A stretch of DNA of 64,000 nucleotides from Paenibacillus sinopodophylli (GTDB taxonomy: Bacteria > Bacillota > Bacilli > Paenibacillales > Paenibacillaceae), in NCBI RefSeq assembly GCF_005930355.1, contig NZ_VDBO01000003.1:1-64000 (forward strand), in the 5' to 3' direction. A program made the translations under genes and the position numbers. Shown in pieces: positions 1 through 10,947 of this stretch; within the stretch, counting starts at the first letter, position 1; each line of letters begins with the position of its first letter. The notes under the pieces were generated by a model. It saw only the letters and a program-made list of their open reading frames with translations. It made no database searches and was not told the origin of the DNA.

Positions 1-55
1 GTATTAGGCACGCCGCCAGCGTTCGTCCTGAGCCAGGATCAAACTCTCCAAATTG
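1..55 (-). rRNA. rrs: 16S rRNA gene, 5' end only
   Basis: The minus strand carries the universal 16S 5' segment: the 27F primer site (AGAGTTTGATCCTGGCTCAG) is at 28-47 in reverse complement, followed by the conserved ACGAACGCTGGCGGCG stretch running off position 1. Only about the first 55 nt of the mature RNA lie in the window. The exact 5' end (about 54-57) is estimated from the family. Three promoters upstream (171-357) fit a strongly expressed rRNA operon. Confidence 0.97.
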
Positions 56-170
56 GTGTTTGAAATGCTCATTACTTAACTAGCTATTGTAAAACATTAT
101 CGGATCGACGTGATCCATTTGTTCAGTTTTCAAAGAACTTGTTTGTCACATTTTGTCGTGACAAGAAACT

Positions 171-199
171 ATATTATCATCTTCATTCAACGTTGTCAA
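171..199 (-). promoter_or_regulatory. rRNA operon promoter, proximal
   Basis: On the minus strand TTGACA (194-199) is followed after exactly 17 bases by TAATAT (171-176). It is the closest of three sigma-A-type promoters to the 16S gene, leaving a leader of about 110 nt before the mature RNA. Confidence 0.8.
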
Positions 200-267
200 C
201 AGCTTGTTTCATATTTTATTATGAATCGTTTATGCTGTTTCCCTGCGCCTCAGAAGCGACAAGAAAT

Positions 268-296
268 AATATATCACTTGCGAAAACAAAATACAA
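268..296 (-). promoter_or_regulatory. rRNA operon promoter, middle
   Basis: TTGTAT (291-296, minus) and TATATT (268-273) are separated by 17 bases. Tandem promoters are usual for Bacillales rRNA operons. Confidence 0.65.
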
Positions 297-328
297 GTTG
301 TAATATTTTACATTTTGCGATTTCTTTC

Positions 329-357
329 ACTACAATCGCTCAGCTTCCAATTGACAA
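329..357 (-). promoter_or_regulatory. rRNA operon promoter, distal
   Basis: TTGTCA (352-357, minus) and TGTAGT (329-334) are 17 bases apart. The -10 box is weaker than in the two downstream promoters, so this one is less certain. It lies about 70 bases from the divergent PAS-GGDEF-EAL gene. Confidence 0.45.
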
Positions 358-427
358 CCATTCTCAATAAACTTAACATGATGAAGAAGCTCTGCTGCAT
401 CATCGTTCCACATCTATTAATAAGGGA

Positions 428-2629
428 GTGTGTCACATCATATCTATTCCTATCTATGCCGTTCTGCCGCTCTCTTCACTCAACAACGAAAGATTAAAGT
501 TGTTACTGTTTATTATTTTGCTCGTTGCACTCTTGATTAGTACAGCCTTATATATGGTACGCAAATCATCACACTTTCCCACACTCCATTCAGGCAGTAA
601 TATGCTATTTAATCATATGAATGAAGGCATTGTTATTTTCGATATTGCAGGCAAGCTTGTTTCTTCTAATAATGCTGCCAATAAATACGGCTTCTCTAAG
701 AACAGCATTAACAAGTTACATGCCAAACCTCTCTTCTATCAAGTAGATGGCATTACAAAGCTGTTGCCTCATGAAGAACCGCTGCAGCTTTTAATAGCAG
801 GAGCACAGGAAACAACACAAGAGCTATGGCTAGTACCCGAAGAAGGGAAAGCTGGCAGCATCGTTCGAATCATCAGCAAGCCTCTTTATTCGAACAAACG
901 TATATTGAAAGGCTTCATGCTTGTCGTACATGATATTACACAGAGCAAATGGGCGGAGAAGAGACTTGAGGTTAGCGAGCAGCGATTCAAATCTCTATTC
1001 GATCACAATCCAGACATCGTACTCTGGTTTACATTAGACGGCAAGCTGCTGAGTGTGAATCCTGCGCTAGAAAAGCTAGTAGGCTTTTCACCTCAGGAGC
1101 TCAAAAACCAAACCTTCGACGACCTTTTCACAGCTGCGGGCTATGAGCCTTTAAGTGAAATCTTGCTAAAGCTTGAGTCTGGCGAGCCTTTGAATAATGA
1201 AGCCACTTTGACTCACAAATTAGGCTGGGCTGTTTACTTGCAAACGACTGTCATCCCCATTACTGTCGACAACCAGCTAGTTGGTGTCTATGTCATTGCC
1301 CAAGACATTACAGCGAAGAAACAATCCCTGAAAACGATTCAGCAGATTGCCTATTTTGATACTTTAACGGGTTTGCCCAATCGACATCATTTTTTCGAGA
1401 AGCTGCGAACTGCTATTGAACAGCATGACCAGCAAAAAAGCCGCTCATTTGCATTGTTGTTTGTTGATCTCGATCGTTTCAAACTCATTAATGACACCCT
1501 CGGCCATCATGCCGGCGATTATTTGTTAACCCAGACAGCTAAGCGCATGCAGGCTTGTATCGCCAGTAGTGATTTCATTTCCCGCCTTAGTGGTGATGAG
1601 TTTATTATTCTATTAGCCGACTCCGATGCGAGTTCTGCCCTTCAGCATGCGGATCAAATCAGATACTCGATTGCGCGACCTGTCACCTATGACAATCATC
1701 TCATGCATACGTCTGCAAGTATCGGCATTAGTCTTTACCCGGAACATACTACACAACTGGAGACGCTTGTGCAATATGCAGATATGGCTATGTACCGCGC
1801 TAAAGAATATGGAAAAAATGCAACCTTCTTCTTTGATTCCGAAATGAATGATGCCATCATACGCAGGACGACGCTCGAGAAGGAGCTGCGATCGGCACTC
1901 ACAAACAATGAATTTATTCTACACTATCAGCCGCAAATTGACGCCCAGGCAGGTTCCATTACAGGTTTAGAAGCGCTGGTCAGATGGATTCACCCAGAGA
2001 GGGGAATCGTATCGCCTCTTGAATTCATCCCGTTAGCTGAGGAAACAGGCATCATTATGGCGCTGGGTGAATGGGTTTTGCGTGAGGCTTGCTTCCAAAA
2101 TAGAAGCTGGATCGATGCAGGCTTGCCTGCCGTAACCGTCGCCGTTAATATTTCAATGAAGCAATTCCAAGACGAAGAGCTATTCGAGACGATTCAAATG
2201 ATTTTGGAAGAGAGCAGGCTTCCCCCTTCTTTGCTTGAGCTTGAAATTACGGAAAGCATTGGTCTTCAAGGAACAGAACAGGTCATTAAAAAGCTGACAA
2301 AGCTAAAAACACTTGGCGTCCGTATCGCAATTGATGATTTCGGAACGGGGTACAGCTCACTCCACTATTTGCAGAAACTGCCGCTGGACACATTAAAGAT
2401 CGACAAGTCATTCATTAAAGCCATATCGAATGAAAGAGCAGGAAGCTCAATTGTACACTCCATCATCGAGCTTGCGCATAGTTTGCAGCTGGATGTGCTC
2501 GCCGAAGGGGTCGAAATGGACTCTCAGCACCAGAAGCTTGTCTCATTCGGCTGCAATCGACTGCAGGGCTTTCTGTTCTCGCCTCCTGTGACAGCGGAAA
2601 AAGCCAAAGAACTGCTCGCAGCTTCATAA
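428..2629 (+). CDS. Membrane PAS-PAS-GGDEF-EAL cyclic-di-GMP protein
   Basis: Predicted cyclic-di-GMP turnover enzyme anchored in the membrane. One hydrophobic segment (about residues 24-43) is followed by two PAS-like domains (about 58-170 and 180-295), a GGDEF domain (about 305-465) and an EAL domain (about 478-725). The GGDEF signature is SGDEF (388-392), a variant found in some active cyclases; the inhibitory-site RxxD is AxxD here, so product inhibition is probably lost. The EAL half looks intact: EALVRW, the DDFGTGYSS loop and the EGVE glutamate are present, so phosphodiesterase activity is the safer prediction. The GTG start at 428 overlaps its only nearby purine-rich stretch (GGGAG), so the true start may be a TTG just before the membrane segment. 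It is monocistronic, divergent from the rRNA operon, and ends near a dispersed repeat and a bidirectional terminator. Confidence 0.88.
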   Translation: MCHIISIPIYAVLPLSSLNNERLKLLLFIILLVALLISTALYMVRKSSHFPTLHSGSNMLFNHMNEGIVIFDIAGKLVSSNNAANKYGFSKNSINKLHAKPLFYQVDGITKLLPHEEPLQLLIAGAQETTQELWLVPEEGKAGSIVRIISKPLYSNKRILKGFMLVVHDITQSKWAEKRLEVSEQRFKSLFDHNPDIVLWFTLDGKLLSVNPALEKLVGFSPQELKNQTFDDLFTAAGYEPLSEILLKLESGEPLNNEATLTHKLGWAVYLQTTVIPITVDNQLVGVYVIAQDITAKKQSLKTIQQIAYFDTLTGLPNRHHFFEKLRTAIEQHDQQKSRSFALLFVDLDRFKLINDTLGHHAGDYLLTQTAKRMQACIASSDFISRLSGDEFIILLADSDASSALQHADQIRYSIARPVTYDNHLMHTSASIGISLYPEHTTQLETLVQYADMAMYRAKEYGKNATFFFDSEMNDAIIRRTTLEKELRSALTNNEFILHYQPQIDAQAGSITGLEALVRWIHPERGIVSPLEFIPLAEETGIIMALGEWVLREACFQNRSWIDAGLPAVTVAVNISMKQFQDEELFETIQMILEESRLPPSLLELEITESIGLQGTEQVIKKLTKLKTLGVRIAIDDFGTGYSSLHYLQKLPLDTLKIDKSFIKAISNERAGSSIVHSIIELAHSLQLDVLAEGVEMDSQHQKLVSFGCNRLQGFLFSPPVTAEKAKELLAAS

Positions 2630-2634
2630 GCCAC

Positions 2635-2732
2635 AAGTGTAAACAGCTGAGGCATTACTTTGGCGACGCAGCGCGTTTCATTCCGAGAAATTCAGAGAAA
2701 GCATAGCCTAAGGATATGCTTTCCTATATTTT
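2635..2732 (+). repeat. Dispersed intergenic hairpin element, copy 1
   Basis: About 98 bases alignable with 15708-15806 and 15807-15909 (both opposite orientation) and 45883-45979 (same orientation). It shares the start AAGYGTAAACRGCTGA, the core TTTGGCGACGCAGCGCGTTTC, and the end TATGCTTTCCTATAT. The right half folds as a hairpin: AAAGCATA (2698-2705 region) pairs with TATGCTTT. It lies between the convergent c-di-GMP gene and ligA, before their shared terminator. Confidence 0.7.
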
Positions 2733-2737
2733 AAATA

Positions 2738-2781
2738 AAACGGGTCTGCCCAAGAGAATCATCTCTTGAACAGACCCGTTT
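2738..2781. terminator. Bidirectional rho-independent terminator
   Basis: AAACGGGTCTG (2738-2748) pairs perfectly with CAGACCCGTTT (2771-2781), and the inner CAAGAGA pairs with TCTCTTG around a 4-base loop. It separates the convergent c-di-GMP gene (plus) and ligA (minus). Confidence 0.85.
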
Positions 2782-2803
2782 AACCTAACAGAAGCAGTCT
2801 TAA

Positions 2804-4840
<2,037 letters not shown>

Positions 4841-4865
4841 CTAATCGTTCAGAATAACAGACCCG

Positions 4866-7247
4866 CTATACTTTCGTTATTGGCGCAAAGCCCGCTAACA
4901 AGCGCTTAATGCCGATCGGGGCCGGAAAAGCAATATTGAGCTCCATGTCCTTGCCTGTTCCTTTGACGGAGACGATAACACCAATCCCCCACTTGCCATG
5001 CGACACTCTCTCACCCGAGGCAAAATCACCAGATGCCGCAGCACCCGCTGCTCCGCCGCCTTGCTGTGCTGTGCGCGCCGCATCTTGAAGCGGTGTGCTC
5101 ACCCGCACTCCGCCTCTGCCACCAGCAGCAGGAGCAGTGCTACGGGCCGGGGACGAAGCTCCCGCTCCACTACCAGGTGCTCTTCCTTGAATACCTCGGC
5201 TTCCCGGCGCGGCTGATCCTGTACCTCCTGTCACACTAACTCCGCTTCTTGAGCCGCCGACTGAACGTGAATAACCGCCGCTGCCACTGGATGCACCCTC
5301 TCGAACACTTTCCGGAATTTCTTGTAGAAACCTCGAAGGCAGATTCGAGTTCGTACGCCCGAACAATGTACGCATCCGCGCACAAGTCAGATACAGTCTT
5401 TTCTCAGCACGTGTAATCCCTACATAAGCAAGCCGGCGCTCCTCCTCCAGTTCTTCATTGTCAGCAAGTGCACGGCTGTGTGGAAACACACTCTCCTCCA
5501 TCCCAATAATGAAGACAACCGGAAATTCCAACCCTTTGGCGCTATGCATCGTCATGAGTGTTACGGCGTCCTTATTCTTCTCCGCTTCCTCCTCATCCTT
5601 GTTCAAGGAATCAATATCAGCAATGAGAGCAAGATCCGTCAGGAAAGCGACGAGGGTACGATCTTCGTTCCGTTTCTCAAAGTCCATCGTGACAGACAGA
5701 AACTCGTCGATGTTCTCAAGCCTCGCCTTTGATTCGAGCGTGTTCTCCTGATGAAGCTCGAGCCGGTACTGAGACAGCTCAAGCACCTTCTCTGTCAGCT
5801 CAGTCACGGACAAATATTCAACCATCCGCGTCAGGTTATCAATGATTTCATAAAACTCTCGCAGCAGTGTCCGTGTCCGTCCATTGACCTCGACCTCTCC
5901 TAGATTGTTCAGCACACGATAAATCGAAGTACCTCTGCGCGCAGCCTCATCGGCAAGCTTGCCCACCGTTGTATCTCCAATACCCCGCTTCGGCACATTA
6001 ATGATCCGTACCAAGCTGATATCATCATCCGGGTTCGATACGAGCTTCAAATAACCAAGGATGTCCTTGATCTCTTTACGATCATAGAACTTAATGCCGC
6101 CTACGATCTGATAAGGAATATCTGATTTGATCAAAATTTCCTCTATAACCCGCGACTGCGCATTCGTGCGATACAGAATCGCATGATCGGCAAACTTTTG
6201 CCCCTTGTTCGCACTCTTCCGAATTTCTCCTGTTACGAAATACCCCTCGTCATGCTCAGTATCCGCCTGATAGAGAGAAATAAGATCACCCGCGCCTTGA
6301 TCTGTCCACAGCTTCTTAGGCTTGCGGCCCGTGTTCAGCTTAATAACCGCATTCGCCGCATCAAGAATATTGGCAGTAGACCGGTAATTCTGCTCCAGCA
6401 TAATTGTGCGCGCTTCGGGATAATCGCCTTCAAAATTCAATATGTTTGTAATATCGGCACCCCGCCAGCGATAAATCGATTGGTCGCTGTCACCTACGAC
6501 GCAAATATTATGATGCTTATCAGCAAGCATTCGCGTCAGCATATATTGCGCTCTATTCGTATCTTGATACTCATCTACGTGAATATAACGAAACTTATTC
6601 TGGTAGAACTCCAGCACCTCGGGTACATCTTTGAACAGTTGAATCGTCATCATAATAAGATCGTCGAAATCGAGCGAATTGTTGCTGCGCAGCTTTTTCT
6701 GATACTTCGTAAACACCTGTGCTACAATGCCGTCGAAGTAATCGCCGACCTTCTGCTCGAATTGCTCAGGCGAGATCAGTTCGTTCTTCGCTCCACTAAT
6801 CGCCGCTTGTACTGCTTTAGGCTCAAACTTTTTGGTATCGATATTCATATCCTTCATACAGCCGCGAATTACCGATAGCTGATCGGAAGAATCAAGTATG
6901 GAGAAGCTTGAAGTGAAGCCGATCCGATCAATGTCTCTGCGTAAAATACGAACGCACATCGAGTGGAACGTCGATACCCATATATCCCGTCCCGACGGCC
7001 CAATAAGTGCGCTGACCCGATCCTGCATTTCACGTGATGCTTTATTCGTAAAGGTGATAGCGAGAATACTCCAAGGCGCTACACGCTTCTTCTCAATGAG
7101 GTAAGCTATACGATGAGTCAGAACGCGCGTCTTGCCGCTGCCCGCTCCAGCCATAATCAACAGCGGTCCGTCAGTCGCTTGAACAGCTTCTCGCTGCGGT
7201 GGATTGAGCTTCTGTACCGCTTGCTCGATGCTCATGAAATTAAACAT
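4866..7247 (-). CDS. pcrA: ATP-dependent DNA helicase PcrA (UvrD family)
   Basis: Superfamily 1 3'-5' helicase for repair, plasmid rolling-circle replication and removal of recombinase or RNA polymerase from DNA. Walker A GAGSGKT is at residues 34-40; the DEYQDT box, [14 protein letters not shown], the QNYRS motif and the [14 protein letters not shown] motif follow in the normal order. After the helicase core (about residue 655) comes a Gly/Ser/Ala-rich low-complexity linker of about 80 residues, then the Tudor-like C-terminal domain ([17 protein letters not shown]), which in Bacillus contacts RNA polymerase. The start is fixed by AAAGGAG six bases before the ATG of MFNF. Followed closely by ligA. 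The long linker makes it larger than Bacillus PcrA (about 740 aa). Confidence 0.96.
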   Translation of the reverse strand: MFNFMSIEQAVQKLNPPQREAVQATDGPLLIMAGAGSGKTRVLTHRIAYLIEKKRVAPWSILAITFTNKASREMQDRVSALIGPSGRDIWVSTFHSMCVRILRRDIDRIGFTSSFSILDSSDQLSVIRGCMKDMNIDTKKFEPKAVQAAISGAKNELISPEQFEQKVGDYFDGIVAQVFTKYQKKLRSNNSLDFDDLIMMTIQLFKDVPEVLEFYQNKFRYIHVDEYQDTNRAQYMLTRMLADKHHNICVVGDSDQSIYRWRGADITNILNFEGDYPEARTIMLEQNYRSTANILDAANAVIKLNTGRKPKKLWTDQGAGDLISLYQADTEHDEGYFVTGEIRKSANKGQKFADHAILYRTNAQSRVIEEILIKSDIPYQIVGGIKFYDRKEIKDILGYLKLVSNPDDDISLVRIINVPKRGIGDTTVGKLADEAARRGTSIYRVLNNLGEVEVNGRTRTLLREFYEIIDNLTRMVEYLSVTELTEKVLELSQYRLELHQENTLESKARLENIDEFLSVTMDFEKRNEDRTLVAFLTDLALIADIDSLNKDEEEAEKNKDAVTLMTMHSAKGLEFPVVFIIGMEESVFPHSRALADNEELEEERRLAYVGITRAEKRLYLTCARMRTLFGRTNSNLPSRFLQEIPESVREGASSGSGGYSRSVGGSRSGVSVTGGTGSAAPGSRGIQGRAPGSGAGASSPARSTAPAAGGRGGVRVSTPLQDAARTAQQGGGAAGAAASGDFASGERVSHGKWGIGVIVSVKGTGKDMELNIAFPAPIGIKRLLAGFAPITKV

Positions 7248-7496
7248 AATCCGACTCCTTTGTTCCCATTTGTTCGCCTCTTCTCAGTGTAGACAACGCC
7301 CTCCACTGTGTCAATTTACTTATCCCCAAATCCTGTTCTATCTCTGCCTTTATAAAGGATAATTAATCGATTGCTAAGATATCCCTGCTCGCGAAGGCAC
7401 ATATACAGACAAATAGTGCCGCACAGCATAAGAAGCGAGTCTCCCTATGACGTACAGCACTATTCGGTACCCTGTAAAATATTTAATAATTATGAT

Positions 7497-8216
7497 TTAT
7501 TTCATTTCAAGACTGCTGCTAGCAACCTCTTGTACGGCTGTCACTGTAGCCAACGCCGAAGCTAAATTGCTGTATATCACATTTCCAACGACAACAGTAT
7601 GCGCAACCTCGGCTGCCTGCCTTGCTTTGTCCTCGTTATCAATCCCGCCGCCATAGAAAATCCGCGCTTGAACCGCAGCCGTACGCGCACGCTTGACCAG
7701 CTGCATGTCGCCAAATCTACCACTATACTCCAAATAAATAACAGGCAATCTCATAAGTCGATCCGCCATACGAATATGGGCAATAAGATCCGTTTCTGAG
7801 AGGTCTGTCTTTGCTTCTGTCAGCTTAGCGGCAGTTGCATCCTCATTTAATATAATATAGCCTTGAGCAGCCGTTTCCTCCCAAGGAACAAACGTCCCGT
7901 ACTCCTTCAACCCCTCCGTCTGCCAGCCCGTTATCCACTCCGCCTTGCCCGTATTGAGAACCATTGGAATAAAGTATCCATCAAATCCAGGAACCGCGCC
8001 GTCCAAAGTCGATACCTCTAGTGCACAATCGACTTCATATCTCCGAATTCGCGACATCAGATCAACGATATTCTCGAAAGTAACACCACTTGATCCGCCA
8101 ACAATGACCGCATCTGTTCCCGAGGTACAAATCGCATCGAGCGCTTCATCCGATATTTCCCGTTCAGGGTCGAGCTTAAACACATGCCTCCAGCTCGCAA
8201 ACCAACTACCATTCAC
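7497..8216 (-). CDS. pcrB: Heptaprenylglyceryl phosphate synthase
   Basis: TIM-barrel prenyltransferase that joins sn-glycerol-1-phosphate to a heptaprenyl chain, making an archaeal-type ether lipid precursor in Bacillales. WRHVFKLDPER near the N terminus, SGTDAVIVGGSSGVT, FIPMVLNT, YLEYSGRFGD and FYGGGI with VVVGN form the expected phosphate- and substrate-binding loops. At 239 aa it matches the Bacillus enzyme (about 228). The start is GTG with only a weak upstream purine run, so translation may depend on the upstream U32 gene, which ends 33 bases earlier. A 249-base gap separates it from pcrA, so pcrA could have its own promoter. Confidence 0.94.
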   Translation of the reverse strand: MNGSWFASWRHVFKLDPEREISDEALDAICTSGTDAVIVGGSSGVTFENIVDLMSRIRRYEVDCALEVSTLDGAVPGFDGYFIPMVLNTGKAEWITGWQTEGLKEYGTFVPWEETAAQGYIILNEDATAAKLTEAKTDLSETDLIAHIRMADRLMRLPVIYLEYSGRFGDMQLVKRARTAAVQARIFYGGGIDNEDKARQAAEVAHTVVVGNVIYSNLASALATVTAVQEVASSSLEMK

Positions 8217-8249
8217 GAATGACCACGCCCCGCTTTATAATTGCTATCG

Positions 8250-10766
8250 TTATTTCACCAACTGACCCCGTGTAACGCCAAGCTGATTAATCGCCTTGAG
8301 GCTGCGCCATACCTGCGTTCCGCTAATACGTCCATCCAGTGCGTCGCGGTAAAGCCCCAGCACTTCAAGCACCTTCTCCGGTGTTTCTTCCAGAAACTCA
8401 ACACGGAAATTCGATACGCCCATGCTTACGAAATTACGGATATATTCGGCGCCAGATTGCTCAATCGCGTTGTATACCGTATTGCGGCAGCCTTCATCCA
8501 CACGTACGGGATGCGCCATTCCGATTCGGTCCTGCAAGGAAGCACGCTGCTCCTCACATGGACGACCACAGTTCGTAAAGTCAGTGCCTTCGCTCATAAA
8601 GGTGCAATAGACACAGTGCTCGGTATGAAACATAGGCAAATGCTGATGAATAACCATCTCCAGCATCGACGTATCTGAGCTCTCCAGCAAGTCAACCATC
8701 TGCTGAATGTTCAGGTCATACGAAGGCGTAATCAGATCAAGGCCTACCTCAGTGAACAGGCTCACCGCTTTGTGATTGGCCACATTCAGCGAGAAGTCTC
8801 CGATCAGTTTCGGGAACGGCTTATCGGGATTTGCAGCGCGTGCACGAAGGTAGTAGTAAAGCGCTCCTGTGTTGCGCACAAGTACAGCATCCGGCTGCAG
8901 TTTCAAAATATTCGCATGATAGCCGTTCTCTCCCGGCATATGAATACGCGGCGTCGCAAGTGCAATAGGCTTGCCCGCTTCCCGCGCAGCGGCGATAGCC
9001 GCAGGGAATTGCTTAATAAATTCGAAATCGGCATAGACGATAGAGACATCGGTTTTGACTGCTGCCTGCACCTGCTCAAGCGTCCGGCACAACGCGATCA
9101 AGTTGGCGTCCTTCCCGCTTTTCGGAGCCAATACATCTTTCTTAGGCACATCCGCTCGTGCATCAACCGCATGTTTAATGTACACCGGCGGCTTCGGACG
9201 CTCACCAGACAGCAAGTCCACCGCTTCACGGCGCAGCCGGTTCAGCTCACGGATCGGTACGATCAAGTCACCCTGCAGCTCAACCTCGAGCTTCTCCAGT
9301 TGATAGACCGTGCCACCTAAACGACCTAATTGATCCTCCAGCAAAGCAGCGTCCATTGGACGCTTCTGCGCTTGCTCAAGCTCAAGCTCGGTAACGACCT
9401 CAATGGTCGTTCCTTTCTGCACATCCGTCCACCATGTACGCATCGGCTGGCCTAAAGCACCCGTTACCCGTATATGAAGCGGAAATACGCGATACGGCTT
9501 TTCGGTTTCGAAAGAGGCTCTAAGACGCTTATCCAGCGCCGGATCATTTGTTTTCCAAACACGATCACCTACGTGTACCTTGCGCAGATCCACATCGTTC
9601 CGGCCTGCAACCAGCTCGATCATCGTGCCTTCCTGCGCTTCGCCTTCAATCTTCACGCCTTGGCGGCGAATATCGTATACGCGTCCGCCCTCTTCCTTCT
9701 TCGTCGGGTCGCCAGCATCAAATACAATGCCGTCGCCGCGCTTCAGTGGTGCGTCGATCCGCAGCGTAACGGCATCGCGCATAATGCGCTCCACCTGTCC
9801 GAGGTATACACCGCGGCTTTTCGGGAACGTGCCCTCCACTAACATCTTGTTGTTCGTCCCCGACAGGAAACCATGCGTGAAGCCGCGCGAGAAGCTTTGC
9901 TGCAGTTCACGCACATCCTCTACCGACGGCTTCGATAAGTCGCCGTCGAAATATTTGTCGATCGCGCGCCGATACTTGCTCACGACATTCGCGACATACT
10001 CCGGACTTTTGAGACGTCCTTCGATTTTGAATGACTTCACGCCCGCTTGGATGAGCTCTGGCACAATATCGATTGCCGCCAAATCCTTCGGCGACAGCAA
10101 ATATGCGATGTCTCCCATAGGCTGAATCTCGCCATCGACCATAAGATCATACGGCAGCCGGCAAGCTTGTGCGCATTCACCGCGATTCGCAGAGCGTCCT
10201 CCCCACATCTCGGATGTCAGACACTGCCCCGAATACGATACGCATAACGCGCCATGCACGAATACTTCCATTGGCAGCTTCGCTTGCTCGCCAATCGTTC
10301 GAATCTGCTTGAGGTTGTTTTCGCGCCCTAGCACGACCCGTTCAAGCCCAAAAGGCTTCGTAAACTCGACAGCCTCGGGCGAGGTTATCGTCATTTGCGT
10401 CGATCCATGAATGGGGAAGTCCGGAGACAGCTCACGAATCAGTTTCACTAAACCTAAGTCCTGCACGATAACGGCATCTACGCCTGCATCAATACACATC
10501 TCAATCAACTTCTGAGCATCTCGCAGCTCGTCTTCAAATACAAGTATATTAAACGTCAAGAAGCCCTTTACTCCATACGTATGAAGAAAAGCCATAATTT
10601 CCGGCAACTCTTCGCTGCGGAAATTGTTCGCGCGAGCACGGGCATTAAACTTCTCTACTCCAAAAAATATCGCATCCGCGCCATTAGCAACCGCCGCTCT
10701 CATGCAATCCCAATCTCCGGCTGGCGCCAGCAGTTCTATGTCCGATCTAACGATTGTATCTGTCAT
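8250..10766 (-). CDS. U32 family protein, RlhA-like (23S rRNA hydroxylation family)
   Basis: Large member of the peptidase U32 family; well-studied relatives (E. coli RlhA, TrhP) are Fe-S-dependent RNA hydroxylation factors rather than proteases. The N-terminal TIM-barrel region runs from ELLAPAGDWDCMRAAVANGADAIFF, with the family signature FKIEGRLKSPEYV near residue 245. Cysteine clusters that could hold an Fe-S centre are YSGQCLTSEMWGGRS ... CAQAC (about residues 182-205) and CVYC ... CGRPC in the C-terminal third. The 838-aa length and a middle DUF3656-like region match the RlhA-type architecture with a second U32-like half. The ATG has AGGAATGG upstream. It precedes pcrB by 33 bases and may share its transcript. 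The exact RNA target cannot be read from the sequence. Confidence 0.85.
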   Translation of the reverse strand: MTDTIVRSDIELLAPAGDWDCMRAAVANGADAIFFGVEKFNARARANNFRSEELPEIMAFLHTYGVKGFLTFNILVFEDELRDAQKLIEMCIDAGVDAVIVQDLGLVKLIRELSPDFPIHGSTQMTITSPEAVEFTKPFGLERVVLGRENNLKQIRTIGEQAKLPMEVFVHGALCVSYSGQCLTSEMWGGRSANRGECAQACRLPYDLMVDGEIQPMGDIAYLLSPKDLAAIDIVPELIQAGVKSFKIEGRLKSPEYVANVVSKYRRAIDKYFDGDLSKPSVEDVRELQQSFSRGFTHGFLSGTNNKMLVEGTFPKSRGVYLGQVERIMRDAVTLRIDAPLKRGDGIVFDAGDPTKKEEGGRVYDIRRQGVKIEGEAQEGTMIELVAGRNDVDLRKVHVGDRVWKTNDPALDKRLRASFETEKPYRVFPLHIRVTGALGQPMRTWWTDVQKGTTIEVVTELELEQAQKRPMDAALLEDQLGRLGGTVYQLEKLEVELQGDLIVPIRELNRLRREAVDLLSGERPKPPVYIKHAVDARADVPKKDVLAPKSGKDANLIALCRTLEQVQAAVKTDVSIVYADFEFIKQFPAAIAAAREAGKPIALATPRIHMPGENGYHANILKLQPDAVLVRNTGALYYYLRARAANPDKPFPKLIGDFSLNVANHKAVSLFTEVGLDLITPSYDLNIQQMVDLLESSDTSMLEMVIHQHLPMFHTEHCVYCTFMSEGTDFTNCGRPCEEQRASLQDRIGMAHPVRVDEGCRNTVYNAIEQSGAEYIRNFVSMGVSNFRVEFLEETPEKVLEVLGLYRDALDGRISGTQVWRSLKAINQLGVTRGQLVK

Positions 10767-10900
10767 GTAATTGATCCATTCCTCTCATCCTTGAAACCTG
10801 CTTATACTATTTTAACAAACCGCGGACATCTATACCACTACACAATACTGGCATACGTGCACATTCCAGTTCTGTACTCCTCCTTTCTTTCCACACATAG

Positions 10901-10933
10901 AAAAAGACCGACTCCCTATGCTGGAATCGGTCT
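10901..10933 (-). terminator. Rho-independent terminator
   Basis: On the minus strand AGACCGA-T-TCC pairs with GGA-G-TCGGTCT around a 7-base loop, followed by TTTTTCTAT. It lies just after the stop codon of the stalk-domain gene at 10948. Confidence 0.75.
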
Positions 10934-10947
10934 CTCCTCTTCGTTCA

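Noticed and set aside
110..497. Two small plus-strand open frames in the rRNA promoter region
   Set aside because: They overlap the tandem rRNA promoters and show no protein-like features or ribosome site.
6183..6878. 231-codon plus-strand open frame opposite pcrA
   Set aside because: Lies fully antisense to the conserved pcrA helicase motifs, has no ribosome site or recognisable domain; a codon-bias shadow.
8772..9320. 182-codon plus-strand open frame opposite the U32 gene
   Set aside because: Arg/Cys-rich composition typical of an antisense shadow; no ribosome site.
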